Assembly (NCBI GenBank): GCA_934102355.1
Contig: CAKOSO010000002.1
Location: forward strand, 62,001-126,000
Direction of reading: 5' to 3'
DNA length: 64,000 nt
Source: an uncultured Bacilli bacterium
GTDB lineage: Bacteria; Bacillota_I; Bacilli_A; RF39; UBA660
This document shows, piece after piece, positions 7,933 through 16,345 of this stretch; position 1 is the first letter of the stretch; each line of letters starts with the position of its first letter. A model generated the notes under the pieces. It saw only the letters and a program-made list of their open reading frames with translations, had not been told where the DNA came from and searched no databases. The position numbers and the translations under genes were made by a program.

Positions 7933-8931
7933 ATGAAGTTAGTTAGGACAATATTTAAAACAATATCTTCTGTAATATTTGCTTTTTTAATGCTTATAGT
8001 AATAGCAATTATCATATATGTTGCTCGAATTAGTTATCTTTCTTCTAATGGTAGAATTAATGAATCTAAAATTAATTTTTATACTATTTTAACTCAGAGT
8101 ATGTGGCCGAATATTAAAGCAGGAGATATAATTGTTACTTATAAAACTGATAATAATGTTTATGAAGAGGGAGATATTATTACATTTGTTTCTAATGATG
8201 GAGCGAATGTTGGAATTACTATTACTCATCGTATTGATAGGGTATATTTTGAAGATAGTAAGATATTATATAGAACCAAAGGAGATAATAACAATGTTGC
8301 TGATAGTAAAGGTGTTGAACCTTCAAATGTAATTGGTAAAGTCGTTATGAAAATTCCTAAAGCTGGTTATATTCAACAATTTTTAGTTACTAAAACTGGT
8401 TGGATTGTTGCTGTTGTTGTACCGTGTTTTGGTGTATTAGTTTATGATTTAGTAAGGATGTTTAAACGTATGATGAAAAAGAAGAGTAAAAGGCCAAATA
8501 TCAAAGATGATATTGAAAGAACACTTAATTCTAAGGAACTCCATCAAATACTAAAAAATAGTGTGATTGTTAATGCTGCTAGTATTCAAAATAATAGTGT
8601 AGCCGAGGATAATCGATCTGATGTTGTTTCTAATAATGATGTTGATATTTATAGTTCTATTTTGATTAATAGCGATAATCAAGAGTTACAAAATAAAAAT
8701 CCAGTTACAAATATGTATGAGGCTATTTTGTCTAGTAATGTATCAACAGATAATAATGTTAATAATACAACTGATGCATATGATTTAGATATAGATGATG
8801 CTAATCTTCCTCATCCAGTTGATATTGATAATATACAATCTAGAGAAACTATTTCTAATGATAGTAATTTATCTGTAGAAGAGATTCTTTCAACTGATGA
8901 TAGTGATAATTCTAATATTGAAATTTTGTAA
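7933..8931 (+). CDS. sipW: Signal peptidase I, ER/SipW type, with long acidic tail
   Basis: A membrane serine protease that removes signal peptides from TasA-like proteins. TM1 is at about residues 10-36. The catalytic Ser is at 56 (QSMWPNIKAGD), and His replaces the usual Lys at 99 (ITHRIDRV), the hallmark of the SipW/ER class. GDNN with Asp at 118 and 124 follows, and a second TM is near 155-175. After a basic patch (RMMKKKSKRPN) about 150 residues of Asp/Asn/Ser-rich sequence extend the protein to 332 residues, against about 190 for Bacillus SipW. By topology this tail should be cytoplasmic. GAGGGAGGG precedes the ATG. It forms a unit with the two genes upstream. Confidence 0.88.
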   Translation: MKLVRTIFKTISSVIFAFLMLIVIAIIIYVARISYLSSNGRINESKINFYTILTQSMWPNIKAGDIIVTYKTDNNVYEEGDIITFVSNDGANVGITITHRIDRVYFEDSKILYRTKGDNNNVADSKGVEPSNVIGKVVMKIPKAGYIQQFLVTKTGWIVAVVVPCFGVLVYDLVRMFKRMMKKKSKRPNIKDDIERTLNSKELHQILKNSVIVNAASIQNNSVAEDNRSDVVSNNDVDIYSSILINSDNQELQNKNPVTNMYEAILSSNVSTDNNVNNTTDAYDLDIDDANLPHPVDIDNIQSRETISNDSNLSVEEILSTDDSDNSNIEIL

Positions 8932-8959
8932 AGTAGATTTATTCTACTTTTCTTTTTTT
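8930..8959 (+). terminator. Terminator of the SipW cassette
   Basis: An 8-bp stem (AAAGTAGA with TCTACTTT), a TTTAT loop and a T-rich tail. It overlaps the sipW stop. Confidence 0.85.
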
Positions 8960-8990
8960 GAAAAAATGTTAAAATTATATTGGTGGTTTT

Positions 8991-9779
8991 ATGGACTTTA
9001 ATTTTAAAAAAAAGTTTGGACAAAATTTTTTGGCAGATAAAAATATAGCTAATAAAATTGCAGATAGCGTGAATCCTCTTCCTAGAAATTTAGTTATAGA
9101 GATAGGTTGTGGAGACGGAAGGCTTACAAAACTTTTATGCAGTAAATTTGATAATGTTATTGGTTATGAAATAGATAATGAATTAAAAGAAATATTACCA
9201 AATAATCTGAAACAATTTGATAATTATAGAATTATTTTTGATGATTTTTTGAAAAGAAATATTAAAGAAGATATTTCTTCTTATGATGTTTCAAATATAT
9301 ATGTTGTAGCAAATTTACCATATTATATTACAACAGCAATAATAGAAAAAATTATTGATAGCAAAATTGATATTTGTGCTATGAATTTTATGGTTCAAAA
9401 AGAAGTTGGTGATAGATTTAGTGCTTTGCCAGGAAGTAAAAATTATGGGTCTTTATCAGTATATTTAAATTATTATTTTTCTATTAAAAAGTTATTTATT
9501 GTTAGTAGAAATAGTTTTGTACCAAGGCCAAATGTGGATAGTATTGTTATTTCTTTTTTAAAGAAAGATAATAGAAGATTAGCAAAGAATGAAGATGTTT
9601 TCTTTAAACTTGTAAAGGATTCATTTAAGTATAAAAGAAAGACTCTTAAAAATAATTTAAAAGAGTATGACCTAATTAAAGTCGAAAATGTTTTGAAACA
9701 GCATAATTTATCATTAAATGTAAGAGCTGAAGAATTGTCGTTAGATATATTCTTAGATATTTCTGATGGATTAGGATAG
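8991..9779 (+). CDS. rsmA: 16S rRNA dimethyladenosine transferase RsmA/KsgA
   Basis: This enzyme uses S-adenosylmethionine to dimethylate two adjacent adenines in the 3' hairpin of 16S rRNA during 30S assembly. The 262-residue protein has the KKFGQNFL start, motif I EIGCGDGRLT and the catalytic NLPY (VVANLPYYIT), followed by FMVQKEVGDR and the C-terminal domain with FVPRPNVDS. GGTGG precedes ATG 8991. In Bacillus it lies between rnmV and yabG; here yabG follows at once and rnmV is absent. Confidence 0.96.
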   Translation: MDFNFKKKFGQNFLADKNIANKIADSVNPLPRNLVIEIGCGDGRLTKLLCSKFDNVIGYEIDNELKEILPNNLKQFDNYRIIFDDFLKRNIKEDISSYDVSNIYVVANLPYYITTAIIEKIIDSKIDICAMNFMVQKEVGDRFSALPGSKNYGSLSVYLNYYFSIKKLFIVSRNSFVPRPNVDSIVISFLKKDNRRLAKNEDVFFKLVKDSFKYKRKTLKNNLKEYDLIKVENVLKQHNLSLNVRAEELSLDIFLDISDGLG

Positions 9780-9824
9780 AATATTATTATTTTAAAAGCA
9801 TATGATTATCTAGGTGATGATTGT

Positions 9825-10619
9825 ATGCTTTTTAAAATTGGTGATTTAGTTACCAGGAAATCATATAATAATGATATGGTTTTTAGAATTGTTGATATAA
9901 GAGATGGTCAAGCAATACTTAGTGGTTTTAATATTAGGTTAGTAGCAGATGCCTATATGGATGATTTAGTTATTTACAAAGAAGAAAAAGAAAAACTAAT
10001 TAAAGATGATTCAAATTTTGTTGAAAGGTTAAATGATTTTGTAAGACTTGATAGGGATGAATATTTTTATTTGCCTGGAAAAATACTTCATATTGATGCC
10101 GATCAAGATTATCTGGATAGATGTATGAAGTTCTATAAGGATATGAATATTTTGTCATATGGTTTGGTAATGAAGGAAAGTGATATTGCTAGTAGTTTAT
10201 TTGAACATTTGGAAGATATAAAGCCAGATGTTTTAGTTATAACAGGCCATGATGCTTTTTATGATAAGAAAAATTTGGATTATAAAAGTATGAAAAATTA
10301 TAAGAATAGTTCTAATTTTGTTGATGCTGTAAAAGTAGCAAGAAATTATGAAAAAGATCAAGAAAAATTAATAATAATTGCGGGGGCCTGTCAATCTAAT
10401 TATGAGGAACTTATAAAGTCTGGAGCTAATTTTGCTTCTAGCCCTAAAAGAATCAATATTCATGCTTTAGATCCTGCTATTATTGCTTCGAGTGTTAGTT
10501 TATCTAGTAAGAGTAAACCAATTAATTTATTAGAAATGCTTGATAAAACTAAATATGGTAAAGATGGAATGGGGGGTATTATAACAAATGGTACTATGTA
10601 TGTGGGGTATCCTAGATGA
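9825..10619 (+). CDS. yabG: Sporulation-specific protease YabG
   Basis: YabG is the spore-coat protease (peptidase family U57) that trims coat proteins during spore maturation. The 264-residue protein has the typical N-terminal segment (FKIGDLVTRKSYNNDMVFRI) and the strongly conserved C-terminal block AGACQSNYEEL followed by ANFASSPKRINIHALDP, which includes the conserved Cys. AGGTGATG lies before ATG 9825. It follows rsmA and overlaps veg by four bases, as expected from the Bacillus order. Confidence 0.9.
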   Translation: MLFKIGDLVTRKSYNNDMVFRIVDIRDGQAILSGFNIRLVADAYMDDLVIYKEEKEKLIKDDSNFVERLNDFVRLDRDEYFYLPGKILHIDADQDYLDRCMKFYKDMNILSYGLVMKESDIASSLFEHLEDIKPDVLVITGHDAFYDKKNLDYKSMKNYKNSSNFVDAVKVARNYEKDQEKLIIIAGACQSNYEELIKSGANFASSPKRINIHALDPAIIASSVSLSSKSKPINLLEMLDKTKYGKDGMGGIITNGTMYVGYPR

Positions 10620-10831
10620 TGCTTGATAAAATTAAAGATTATGTAGTATCTAGTATGGATAAAAAAAGAAATTTTAAAGTTAATGGTAGTAGAAATCAAA
10701 TTCTTGAATTTTCTGGAATAATTACTAATGTTTATCCTTCTGTTTTTATTGTTAAAGTTGAAAACGAAAATGTTGTAAAGTCTTTTGCTTATACTGATGT
10801 TTTGATAGGAAATCTTGAAATAAAGGACTAA
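10616..10831 (+). CDS. veg: Veg protein (biofilm/sporulation-associated)
   Basis: A 71-residue protein of the Veg (DUF1021) family. The core FKVNGSRNQILEFSGIIT and the YPSVFIVKVENENV...FAYTDVL segment align with Bacillus Veg. In Bacillus, Veg is reported to stimulate biofilm matrix genes by inhibiting SinR, and it is linked to spore outgrowth. Two ATGs in tandem (10616 and 10619) could both start the gene. The first overlaps the yabG stop by four bases, so the two are translationally coupled. The neighbouring SipW/TasA-like genes make a matrix link attractive, but that is inference. Confidence 0.88.
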   Translation: MMLDKIKDYVVSSMDKKRNFKVNGSRNQILEFSGIITNVYPSVFIVKVENENVVKSFAYTDVLIGNLEIKD

Positions 10832-10837
10832 AAAATA

Positions 10838-10866
10838 TTGCTTTTTTTATTATGTTAATATAAAAT
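10838..10866 (+). promoter_or_regulatory. Candidate spoVG promoter
   Basis: TTGCTT (10838-10843), 17 bases and TAAAAT (10861-10866). A perfect 7-bp inverted repeat (AGAAGCA, GTA, TGCTTCT; 10874-10890) lies in the leader just before the ribosome site. In Bacillus this gene is driven by SigH; I cannot see a clear SigH consensus. Confidence 0.45.
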
Positions 10867-10910
10867 TAATAGTAGAAGCAGTATGCTTCTTAATAAGGAG
10901 GGCTTAGAAG

Positions 10911-11168
10911 ATGAAAATTACATCAGTAAATGTACGTAAGATTGAAAATGAAGGATCTCGTATGAAAGGAATAGCATCAGTATTAATTGATGATTGTTTT
11001 GCTGTTCATGATATCCGTATTATCGAAGGAGATAATGGTTTATTTATAGCAATGCCAAGTAGAAAAACACCAGCTGATACATATAAAGATATTGCTCATC
11101 CAATTAATCCTGAAACACGTACAATGTTTGAAGAAGCTATTTTAGAAGCATATAAAACTGCAGAATAA
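10911..11168 (+). CDS. spoVG: SpoVG RNA-binding regulator
   Basis: SpoVG is a small RNA/DNA-binding regulator linked to septation and sporulation. All 85 residues fit the family: [15 protein letters not shown] at the start, then the [16 protein letters not shown] and [18 protein letters not shown] blocks. A strong AAGGAGG precedes ATG 10911. It is bounded by its own candidate promoter and a strong terminator, so it is monocistronic. Confidence 0.97.
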   Translation: MKITSVNVRKIENEGSRMKGIASVLIDDCFAVHDIRIIEGDNGLFIAMPSRKTPADTYKDIAHPINPETRTMFEEAILEAYKTAE

Positions 11169-11179
11169 TTTAGTTTATT

Positions 11180-11207
11180 AAATCCTAGGTTTTCTAGGAT
11201 TTTTTTG
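11180..11207 (+). terminator. Terminator of spoVG
   Basis: An 8-bp stem AATCCTAG with CTAGGATT, a GTTTT loop and seven T residues. Confidence 0.9.
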
Positions 11208-11240
11208 TGACTATTTTTTGTAAAATAAAATAAAATCTAT

Positions 11241-11267
11241 TTGCAAAAAAATAAAATGTGATATACT
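11241..11267 (+). promoter_or_regulatory. Promoter of TasA-like gene 2
   Basis: TTGCAA (11241-11246) and extended -10 TGA-TATACT (11262-11267). It matches the promoter at 5237-5263 at nearly every base from -35 to the leader. Confidence 0.65.
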
Positions 11268-11274
11268 TAATATA

Positions 11275-11301
11275 GTACGGTAGTAAAACAGATGCCGATA
11301 C
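11275..11301 (+). promoter_or_regulatory. Conserved 5'-leader hairpin, copy 2
   Basis: The stem (GTACGG with CCG-A-TAC) is the same as at 5271-5297. The loop differs only in its 3' part (ACAGAT in place of ATAAGT). Confidence 0.5.
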
Positions 11302-11329
11302 AAATATATAGAAAGGAAAGGAATAGAAA

Positions 11330-11965
11330 ATGAACGACAAAGGATTTAAAATAGGAGTGCTAGTTGCTTTAATAGCAATGATAGTAGTTGTAGGAGTAGG
11401 ATTTGCAGCATTTACAACAACATTAAATATCAATGGTACTGCAAAGGTTGAAGCATCATCTTGGAATATTGGATTTAGTACAGATACTACAGCTATTACT
11501 CCAGGTGAAGTTAATGTTTCTAAAGGTAATACACAAAGTGGAATTACTTCAACTACAACAGTTGTAAAAAAAGCAACATTAACTGATACAACAGTAAATG
11601 ATTGGGAAGTAACATTTAAGACTCCTGGTGATTATGCAGCAATGAATTTTTATGTTTTAAACAAAGGCTCATTTGATGCTAAAGTTTCAACATATGAACT
11701 TCCAACTCCAATATGTACAGGAACTGGTGATAATGCTGAAGCTGATGCTGCTAATGTATGCAAACATCTAGAATATACATTTACACGTGAAGCTGCTGGT
11801 GCTGATGTACCATTTGCAGTTGGTAATCCACTTTATAAAACTACTGGAACTGCATATTTAACCCTTAAATTAACTTATAAAGATGATGTAACAGATGCAG
11901 AACTTCCAAAAGGTGAAGTAACAATCTCAAATCTCGGATTCTCAATTGTTTATACACAAGCATAA
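11330..11965 (+). CDS. TasA/camelysin-like secreted protein 2 (predicted SipW substrate)
   Basis: A 211-residue paralogue of the protein at 5324. The signal regions are almost the same (DKGFKIGVLVALIAMIVVVG, then FAAFTTTLNINGTAKVEASS). The C-terminal third is also shared (DAELPKGEVTISNLGFSIVY). The conserved Cys pair (C-TGTG...DAANVC) is kept, but the extra N-terminal Cys pair of gene 1 is missing. The middle region diverges and may give each protein its own surface. The start is ATG 11330 after GAAAGGAAAGG. It is monocistronic, with the same promoter and leader as gene 1, so both are probably expressed together and processed by the SipW at 7933. Confidence 0.75.
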   Translation: MNDKGFKIGVLVALIAMIVVVGVGFAAFTTTLNINGTAKVEASSWNIGFSTDTTAITPGEVNVSKGNTQSGITSTTTVVKKATLTDTTVNDWEVTFKTPGDYAAMNFYVLNKGSFDAKVSTYELPTPICTGTGDNAEADAANVCKHLEYTFTREAAGADVPFAVGNPLYKTTGTAYLTLKLTYKDDVTDAELPKGEVTISNLGFSIVYTQA

Positions 11966-11973
11966 TTTTATTT

Positions 11974-11999
11974 AAAACCTAGATATTCTAGGTTTTTTT
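11974..11999 (+). terminator. Terminator of TasA-like gene 2
   Basis: A 10-bp stem (AAAACCTAGA with TCTAGGTTTT), a TAT loop and a T-run. Confidence 0.88.
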
Positions 12000-12043
12000 G
12001 TTATATTTTTATTTTTTATTCATATATTTTATTGGAGGAATAT

Positions 12044-12334
12044 ATGGAAAAAGTAAATGAAGTAATAAATGGTAGTCATGCAATTAGCATTAATGAAAGA
12101 AAGGTAATTTATATTACTGGCGTTAATAAGATTGATAGTTTTGATGATGAGGAATTTTTACTTGAAACTAATATGGGTTATTTAGTTTTAAAGGGAGAAG
12201 GTTTAGAATTAATTCGTTTAGATACAAAAGATGGAATTGTATCAATTAAGGGCCTTGTTATAAGCATGAGTTATATGGAAAATTTAGGTAAACAAAAGAA
12301 AAAGAGTACTGTTTTTGAGAGCTTGTTTAAATGA
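12044..12334 (+). CDS. yabP: Sporulation protein YabP
   Basis: YabP is a small sporulation protein of the YabP/YqfC family. The 96-residue product contains the family core: ITGVNKIDSFDDEEFLLETN, then GYLVLKGEGLEL and VSIKGLVISMSY. The start is ATG 12044 with GGAGG six bases upstream. It overlaps yabQ by four bases (ATGA), as expected for a coupled yabPQ pair. It stands three genes from spoVG, in the same general region as in Bacillus. Confidence 0.88.
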   Translation: MEKVNEVINGSHAISINERKVIYITGVNKIDSFDDEEFLLETNMGYLVLKGEGLELIRLDTKDGIVSIKGLVISMSYMENLGKQKKKSTVFESLFK

Positions 12335-12612
12335 GTGTTGTAGTACAGTTATTAACTATTTTCTTTTCTTTTATATATGGTTTTTTATATTTTATTATTT
12401 TTAATAGATTTAAAAAATATTTAGTATATGGTAAAACTTTAAATAAATTTATTTATAATAGTATTTATATGTCTTTTTCTGTTTTTATTTATTTTATTTC
12501 TATTGTAATTATTAATAATGGTATAATTCATTTTTATTTCTTATTATGCTTTCTTTTTGGATTATTGGTTGGATACTATTTTTTAAGATATATTAGACGT
12601 AAACTATTGTGA
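12331..12612 (+). CDS. yabQ: Spore cortex protein YabQ-like
   Basis: A 93-residue, very hydrophobic protein with about three membrane segments (residues 5-25, 40-62 and 66-84) and a basic end (RYIRRKLL). The segment FFSFIYGFLYFIIFNRFKKY is typical of YabQ, which is needed for spore cortex formation and sits in the outer forespore membrane in Bacillus. It is much shorter than Bacillus YabQ (about 211 residues) and lacks the C-terminal cytoplasmic part. The call rests on the coupling to yabP, the following divIC and the N-terminal region. Confidence 0.72.
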   Translation: MSVVVQLLTIFFSFIYGFLYFIIFNRFKKYLVYGKTLNKFIYNSIYMSFSVFIYFISIVIINNGIIHFYFLLCFLFGLLVGYYFLRYIRRKLL

Positions 12613-12676
12613 ATTTTTGTCGTTTGTATTTACTGTTTTGTTAATATTTGTTATAATTTTTCTGGGAGAGATTGCT

Positions 12677-12967
12677 ATGGCTAAGGCGAAAAAAAGTAAA
12701 AAAACTAAGCGTATTATGCTAATTACTATATTTTGTCTTTGTGTTAATTCTTACATTCTATATTCTGTAGGGTCTGTTTTTAAAGATGTTTATTTGAAAA
12801 AGTTAGAAAAAAAAGAACTAAGTGCTCAGCTTATTGTTCTGCAGGATGAAGAAAAGAAGTTACAAGCAGAAGCATCTAAGCTTCAAGATCCCAGCTATAT
12901 TGCAAAGTATGCGAGAGAAAAGTTTTTATATTCTGGAAAGAATGAATATATTATAAAAGTAAGGTAA
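12677..12967 (+). CDS. divIC: Cell division protein DivIC/FtsB family
   Basis: DivIC forms the FtsL-DivIC-DivIB septal complex. The 96-residue product has a basic cytoplasmic start (MAKAKKSKKTKR), one TM (about 14-33), a short coiled coil rich in Lys, Glu and Leu, and the conserved end DPSYIAKYAREKFLYSGKNE. The start is ATG 12677, six bases after GGGAGAG. A longer frame from TTG 12617 adds an unlikely hydrophobic stretch with no ribosome site. It follows yabQ as in Bacillus. The spoIIE gene that usually comes between divIC and tilS is absent. Confidence 0.88.
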   Translation: MAKAKKSKKTKRIMLITIFCLCVNSYILYSVGSVFKDVYLKKLEKKELSAQLIVLQDEEKKLQAEASKLQDPSYIAKYAREKFLYSGKNEYIIKVR

Positions 12968-13035
12968 TTTTGGCCTTCTTTTTTGTTGCCTTTTTTTCCT
13001 ATTTCAATTAATATATTCTTTAAAGAGGTTTTTAT

Positions 13036-14358
13036 ATGAAGGAATCAATTAATTATATTAATAATTTATTAAAAAAAGATGATATAGTTGTGCTTGGTTG
13101 TTCTGGTGGACCAGATTCTATGGCACTTTTGTATTTATTACTTAATTACAGAAAAAATGTAAATAATATTTATATTGTAGTCGCTCATGTTAATCATAAT
13201 GTTAGAAGAGAAAGTGATAATGAACTTATATTTTTGAAAGAATACTGTGAAAAAAATAAAGTTGCTTTTGAATCTATGAAAATTGAAAAATATAGTGATG
13301 ATAATTTTCATAATGAAGCAAGGGTTATTAGATATAAATTTTTTGAAGAAGTTGTTAAAAAATATAATGCTAATTATTTAATGACAGCTCATCATGGTGA
13401 TGATCTTATGGAAACTATTTTGATGAGAATTGTTAGGGGTTCAACTTTATCAGGGTATAGTGGATTTTCTATGATGGTTGATCAAGGTGATTATAAAATA
13501 GTAAGGCCATTAGTTTTTACTACAAAGGATGAAGTGCTACAATATGATATTAAGAATAATATTCCATATGTTGTTGATGATTCTAATTTTAAAGATAAGT
13601 ATACTAGAAATAGGTATAGAAAGAACGTATTGCCTTTTTTAAAGGCTGAAGATAAAAATGTACATCAAAAATTTTTAAAGTATAGTAATACACTATCTAT
13701 GTATGATAGTTATATTGATAAGCAAATGCATAAAGTTATAAAGGATGTATATAGTGATAAAAAACTAAATATTTCTAAATTTAAAGAGTTAGATCTTATT
13801 TTTCAAAATAAGATAATATATTATATATTGCAAGAGTATTATCATGATGATTTATTGTTAATTAATGATCAACATGTTGATTTGATTAGAAATCTTATAT
13901 ATTCTAAAAAAGCAAATAGTTTAGTATATCTACCAAATAATGTTAAAGTAATCAAAAGTTATAATGAATTAACAATTTCTGTTGATTTTGATTTAACTGC
14001 TGATTATGAGATTGAAATTTCGGATTATGTTCATTTACCAAACGGTAAAAATATTGAAAGAATTTTTGAACAAGATAAAAATGATAATAACTATTGTAGA
14101 TTAAATAGTAGTGATATTTGTTTGCCTCTTTATGTTAGAACTAGAAAAAGCGGAGATAAGATGATGGTTAAGAATATGAAAGGTTCTAAGAAATTAAAGG
14201 ATATATTTATTGATTCTAAGATACCTCTTTTACAGAGGGATTTGTGGCCTATTGTTGTAGATTCTTTAGGTAATATTGTTTGGGTTTGTGGAATTAAGAA
14301 ATCTAAATTTGATATTCCAAAAAGTAAAAAATGTGATATAATATTAAGGTACTATTAA
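13036..14358 (+). CDS. tilS: tRNA(Ile)-lysidine synthetase TilS
   Basis: TilS modifies C34 of the CAU-anticodon tRNA-Ile to lysidine, so that it reads AUA. The 440-residue protein has the PP-loop SGGPDS near the start (VVLGCSGGPDSMALL), then AHVNHNVRRES and the HHGDDLMETILMR helix. The C-terminal TilS domain is present (RTRKSGDKMM...LKDIFIDSKIPLLQRD). AGAGG precedes ATG 13036. AUA codons are frequent in this window, so the modification should matter. ftsH follows 15 bases later; hpt, which separates them in Bacillus, is missing. Confidence 0.96.
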   Translation: MKESINYINNLLKKDDIVVLGCSGGPDSMALLYLLLNYRKNVNNIYIVVAHVNHNVRRESDNELIFLKEYCEKNKVAFESMKIEKYSDDNFHNEARVIRYKFFEEVVKKYNANYLMTAHHGDDLMETILMRIVRGSTLSGYSGFSMMVDQGDYKIVRPLVFTTKDEVLQYDIKNNIPYVVDDSNFKDKYTRNRYRKNVLPFLKAEDKNVHQKFLKYSNTLSMYDSYIDKQMHKVIKDVYSDKKLNISKFKELDLIFQNKIIYYILQEYYHDDLLLINDQHVDLIRNLIYSKKANSLVYLPNNVKVIKSYNELTISVDFDLTADYEIEISDYVHLPNGKNIERIFEQDKNDNNYCRLNSSDICLPLYVRTRKSGDKMMVKNMKGSKKLKDIFIDSKIPLLQRDLWPIVVDSLGNIVWVCGIKKSKFDIPKSKKCDIILRYY

Positions 14359-14373
14359 TTTTGGGGAGGAAAT

Positions 14374-16296
14374 ATGAATAAGAAAGATATAAAAAGAAGT
14401 TTATTTTCATACATATTGATATTCCTGTTTTTTGCAGGTATATATTTATTATTTAATCATTTAAGTAATCCGATTAACAAATTAACTTATGATGAGTTTG
14501 TTAAAAATTTAGATCAAGGTAATATTACCGAACTTGAGATTACTCCTAAGAGTAATTCATCTATATATCAATTAGATGGTAAATTAAAAGATTATAAAGA
14601 AGGTGAGTCTTTTACTTTAAAAGCTCCTTTATCTGAAAGTGTTATTTCTAATATTTTAGATAAATCTAGTTCTAGTGAATTTAAAGTAACTGTTAATAAA
14701 GATCCAGAGACTAGTTCAATTTTAAATATTGCTATTAATTTACTTCCAATTGTTTTACTAGGTGTGTTTGCTTTTATATTTATAAGTAAACAAATGGGTT
14801 CTAATAATAAATCATTTGATTTTGGAAAAAGTAAAGCAAGGTTGCATAGTGATAAAGATAAAGTTACATTTGATAATGTTGCTGGTTTAATTGAAGAAAA
14901 GTATGAGTTAAAGGAATTAGTTGATTTCTTGAAAAATCCAAAGAAGTTCCAAAAACTTGGTGCTAGAATTCCTAAAGGAGTATTGTTAGTAGGTCCTCCA
15001 GGAACTGGAAAAACTCTTCTTGCTAGAGCTGTTGCAGGTGAAGCAAGTGTACCTTTCTATTATATAAGTGGTTCTGATTTCGTAGAAATGTTTGTTGGTG
15101 TTGGTGCTAGTAGAGTTCGTGATATGTTTAAACAAGCTAAACAAACAGCTCCTTGTTTAATATTTATTGATGAAATAGATGCAGTTGGTCGTCAAAGAGG
15201 AACTGGTTTGGGCGGAGGACATGATGAGAGAGAGCAAACATTAAATCAATTATTAACTGAAATGGATGGTTTTGGTGCTAATGAAGGAATAATTATTATT
15301 GCTGCAACTAATAGACCAGATGTTTTGGATCCGGCTTTACTTAGACCTGGAAGATTTGATAGACAAGTTACTGTTAGTTTACCAGATGTTAAGGAAAGAG
15401 AAGAAATATTGAAAGTTCATGCTAGAAATAAAATTCTTGCTAAAGATGTTCACTTAAATTTCTTAGCAAAGAGAACTTCTGGATTTAGTGGTGCTGACTT
15501 AGAGAATTTACTTAATGAAGCTGCACTTCTTGCTGTAAGAAGAAATAAAGATGAAATTACTATGAGTGAATTAGATGAAGCTCATGATAGGGTGTTAATG
15601 GGACCTGCTAAACAATCTAGAAAACTTAGTTTAGAAGATAAAAAAATTACGGCTTATCATGAAGCTGGTCACGTTATTGTAGGATTAAAACTTGAACAAT
15701 CTAATATAGTTCAGAAGGTTACAATTATACCTCGTGGTATGGCTGGCGGATATACTAATATTCAAAGTGAAGAAGAAAAAGCACATACAACAAAGACAGA
15801 ACTTTTAGAAACTATTTCTACACTTCTTGCTGGTCGTGTAACTGAAAAGCTTGTTTTCAATGAAATTACGACTGGTGCATCTAATGATATTGAAAGAGCT
15901 ACTAAGATTGCAAGAGCTATGGTTTGTGAATATGGCATGAGTGATTTAGGACCAATGCAACTAGAACAAAGCAGTACTAGCGTATTCTTAGGTAGAGATT
16001 ATAATAAATCTAGGAATTTCTCTGATCAAGTAGCGTTTGAAATTGATAAGGAAGTAAGAAAGATTCTTGATGAATGTTATGAAAGAACCGAAAAGGTTGT
16101 TAAAAATAATATGAAGACAGTTGATTTAATTGCAGAAAATTTAGTTAAGTATGAAACATTAACTAAAGAACAAATCGATGAAATTGTTGAAACTGGAAAA
16201 TTAACTGTAGAAGATGATTCTAAAGAAGAGGAAACTAAGGAAGAACCTAAAGAATCTTCTAAGGATATTGAAGATAATAAAGAAACTAAAAAATAG
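14374..16296 (+). CDS. ftsH: ATP-dependent zinc metalloprotease FtsH
   Basis: FtsH is a membrane-anchored AAA+ protease for misfolded and regulatory proteins. The 640 residues show TM1 (about 10-28), an extracytoplasmic domain, TM2 (about 125-142) and Walker A GPPGTGKT at 207-214. Walker [14 protein letters not shown] and the second region of homology ([19 protein letters not shown]) follow. The zinc site HEAGH is at 429-433. The last 30 residues are a Lys/Glu-rich tail. GGGGAGG precedes the ATG. The stop is inside a strong terminator. Confidence 0.98.
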   Translation: MNKKDIKRSLFSYILIFLFFAGIYLLFNHLSNPINKLTYDEFVKNLDQGNITELEITPKSNSSIYQLDGKLKDYKEGESFTLKAPLSESVISNILDKSSSSEFKVTVNKDPETSSILNIAINLLPIVLLGVFAFIFISKQMGSNNKSFDFGKSKARLHSDKDKVTFDNVAGLIEEKYELKELVDFLKNPKKFQKLGARIPKGVLLVGPPGTGKTLLARAVAGEASVPFYYISGSDFVEMFVGVGASRVRDMFKQAKQTAPCLIFIDEIDAVGRQRGTGLGGGHDEREQTLNQLLTEMDGFGANEGIIIIAATNRPDVLDPALLRPGRFDRQVTVSLPDVKEREEILKVHARNKILAKDVHLNFLAKRTSGFSGADLENLLNEAALLAVRRNKDEITMSELDEAHDRVLMGPAKQSRKLSLEDKKITAYHEAGHVIVGLKLEQSNIVQKVTIIPRGMAGGYTNIQSEEEKAHTTKTELLETISTLLAGRVTEKLVFNEITTGASNDIERATKIARAMVCEYGMSDLGPMQLEQSSTSVFLGRDYNKSRNFSDQVAFEIDKEVRKILDECYERTEKVVKNNMKTVDLIAENLVKYETLTKEQIDEIVETGKLTVEDDSKEEETKEEPKESSKDIEDNKETKK

Positions 16297-16318
16297 TATG
16301 AAAATACTATTTTTTTTG
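16288..16318 (+). terminator. Terminator of ftsH
   Basis: A 12-bp stem with a GAAA loop and eight T residues; the ftsH stop codon is in the left arm. Confidence 0.92.
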
Positions 16319-16325
16319 TTATAAT
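16317..16325 (+). promoter_or_regulatory. Extended -10 promoter of dusB
   Basis: TGT-TATAAT directly follows the T-run of the ftsH terminator. No -35 is recognisable. The start would lie about 15 bases before the dusB ATG. Confidence 0.5.
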
Positions 16326-16345
16326 ATGTTCGTTGGTGAGATCTT

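Noticed and set aside
12967..13035. Terminator between divIC and tilS (GGCCTT...TTGCC with T-runs)
   Set aside because: Only 3-4 base pairs can form next to the T-runs, too weak to call.
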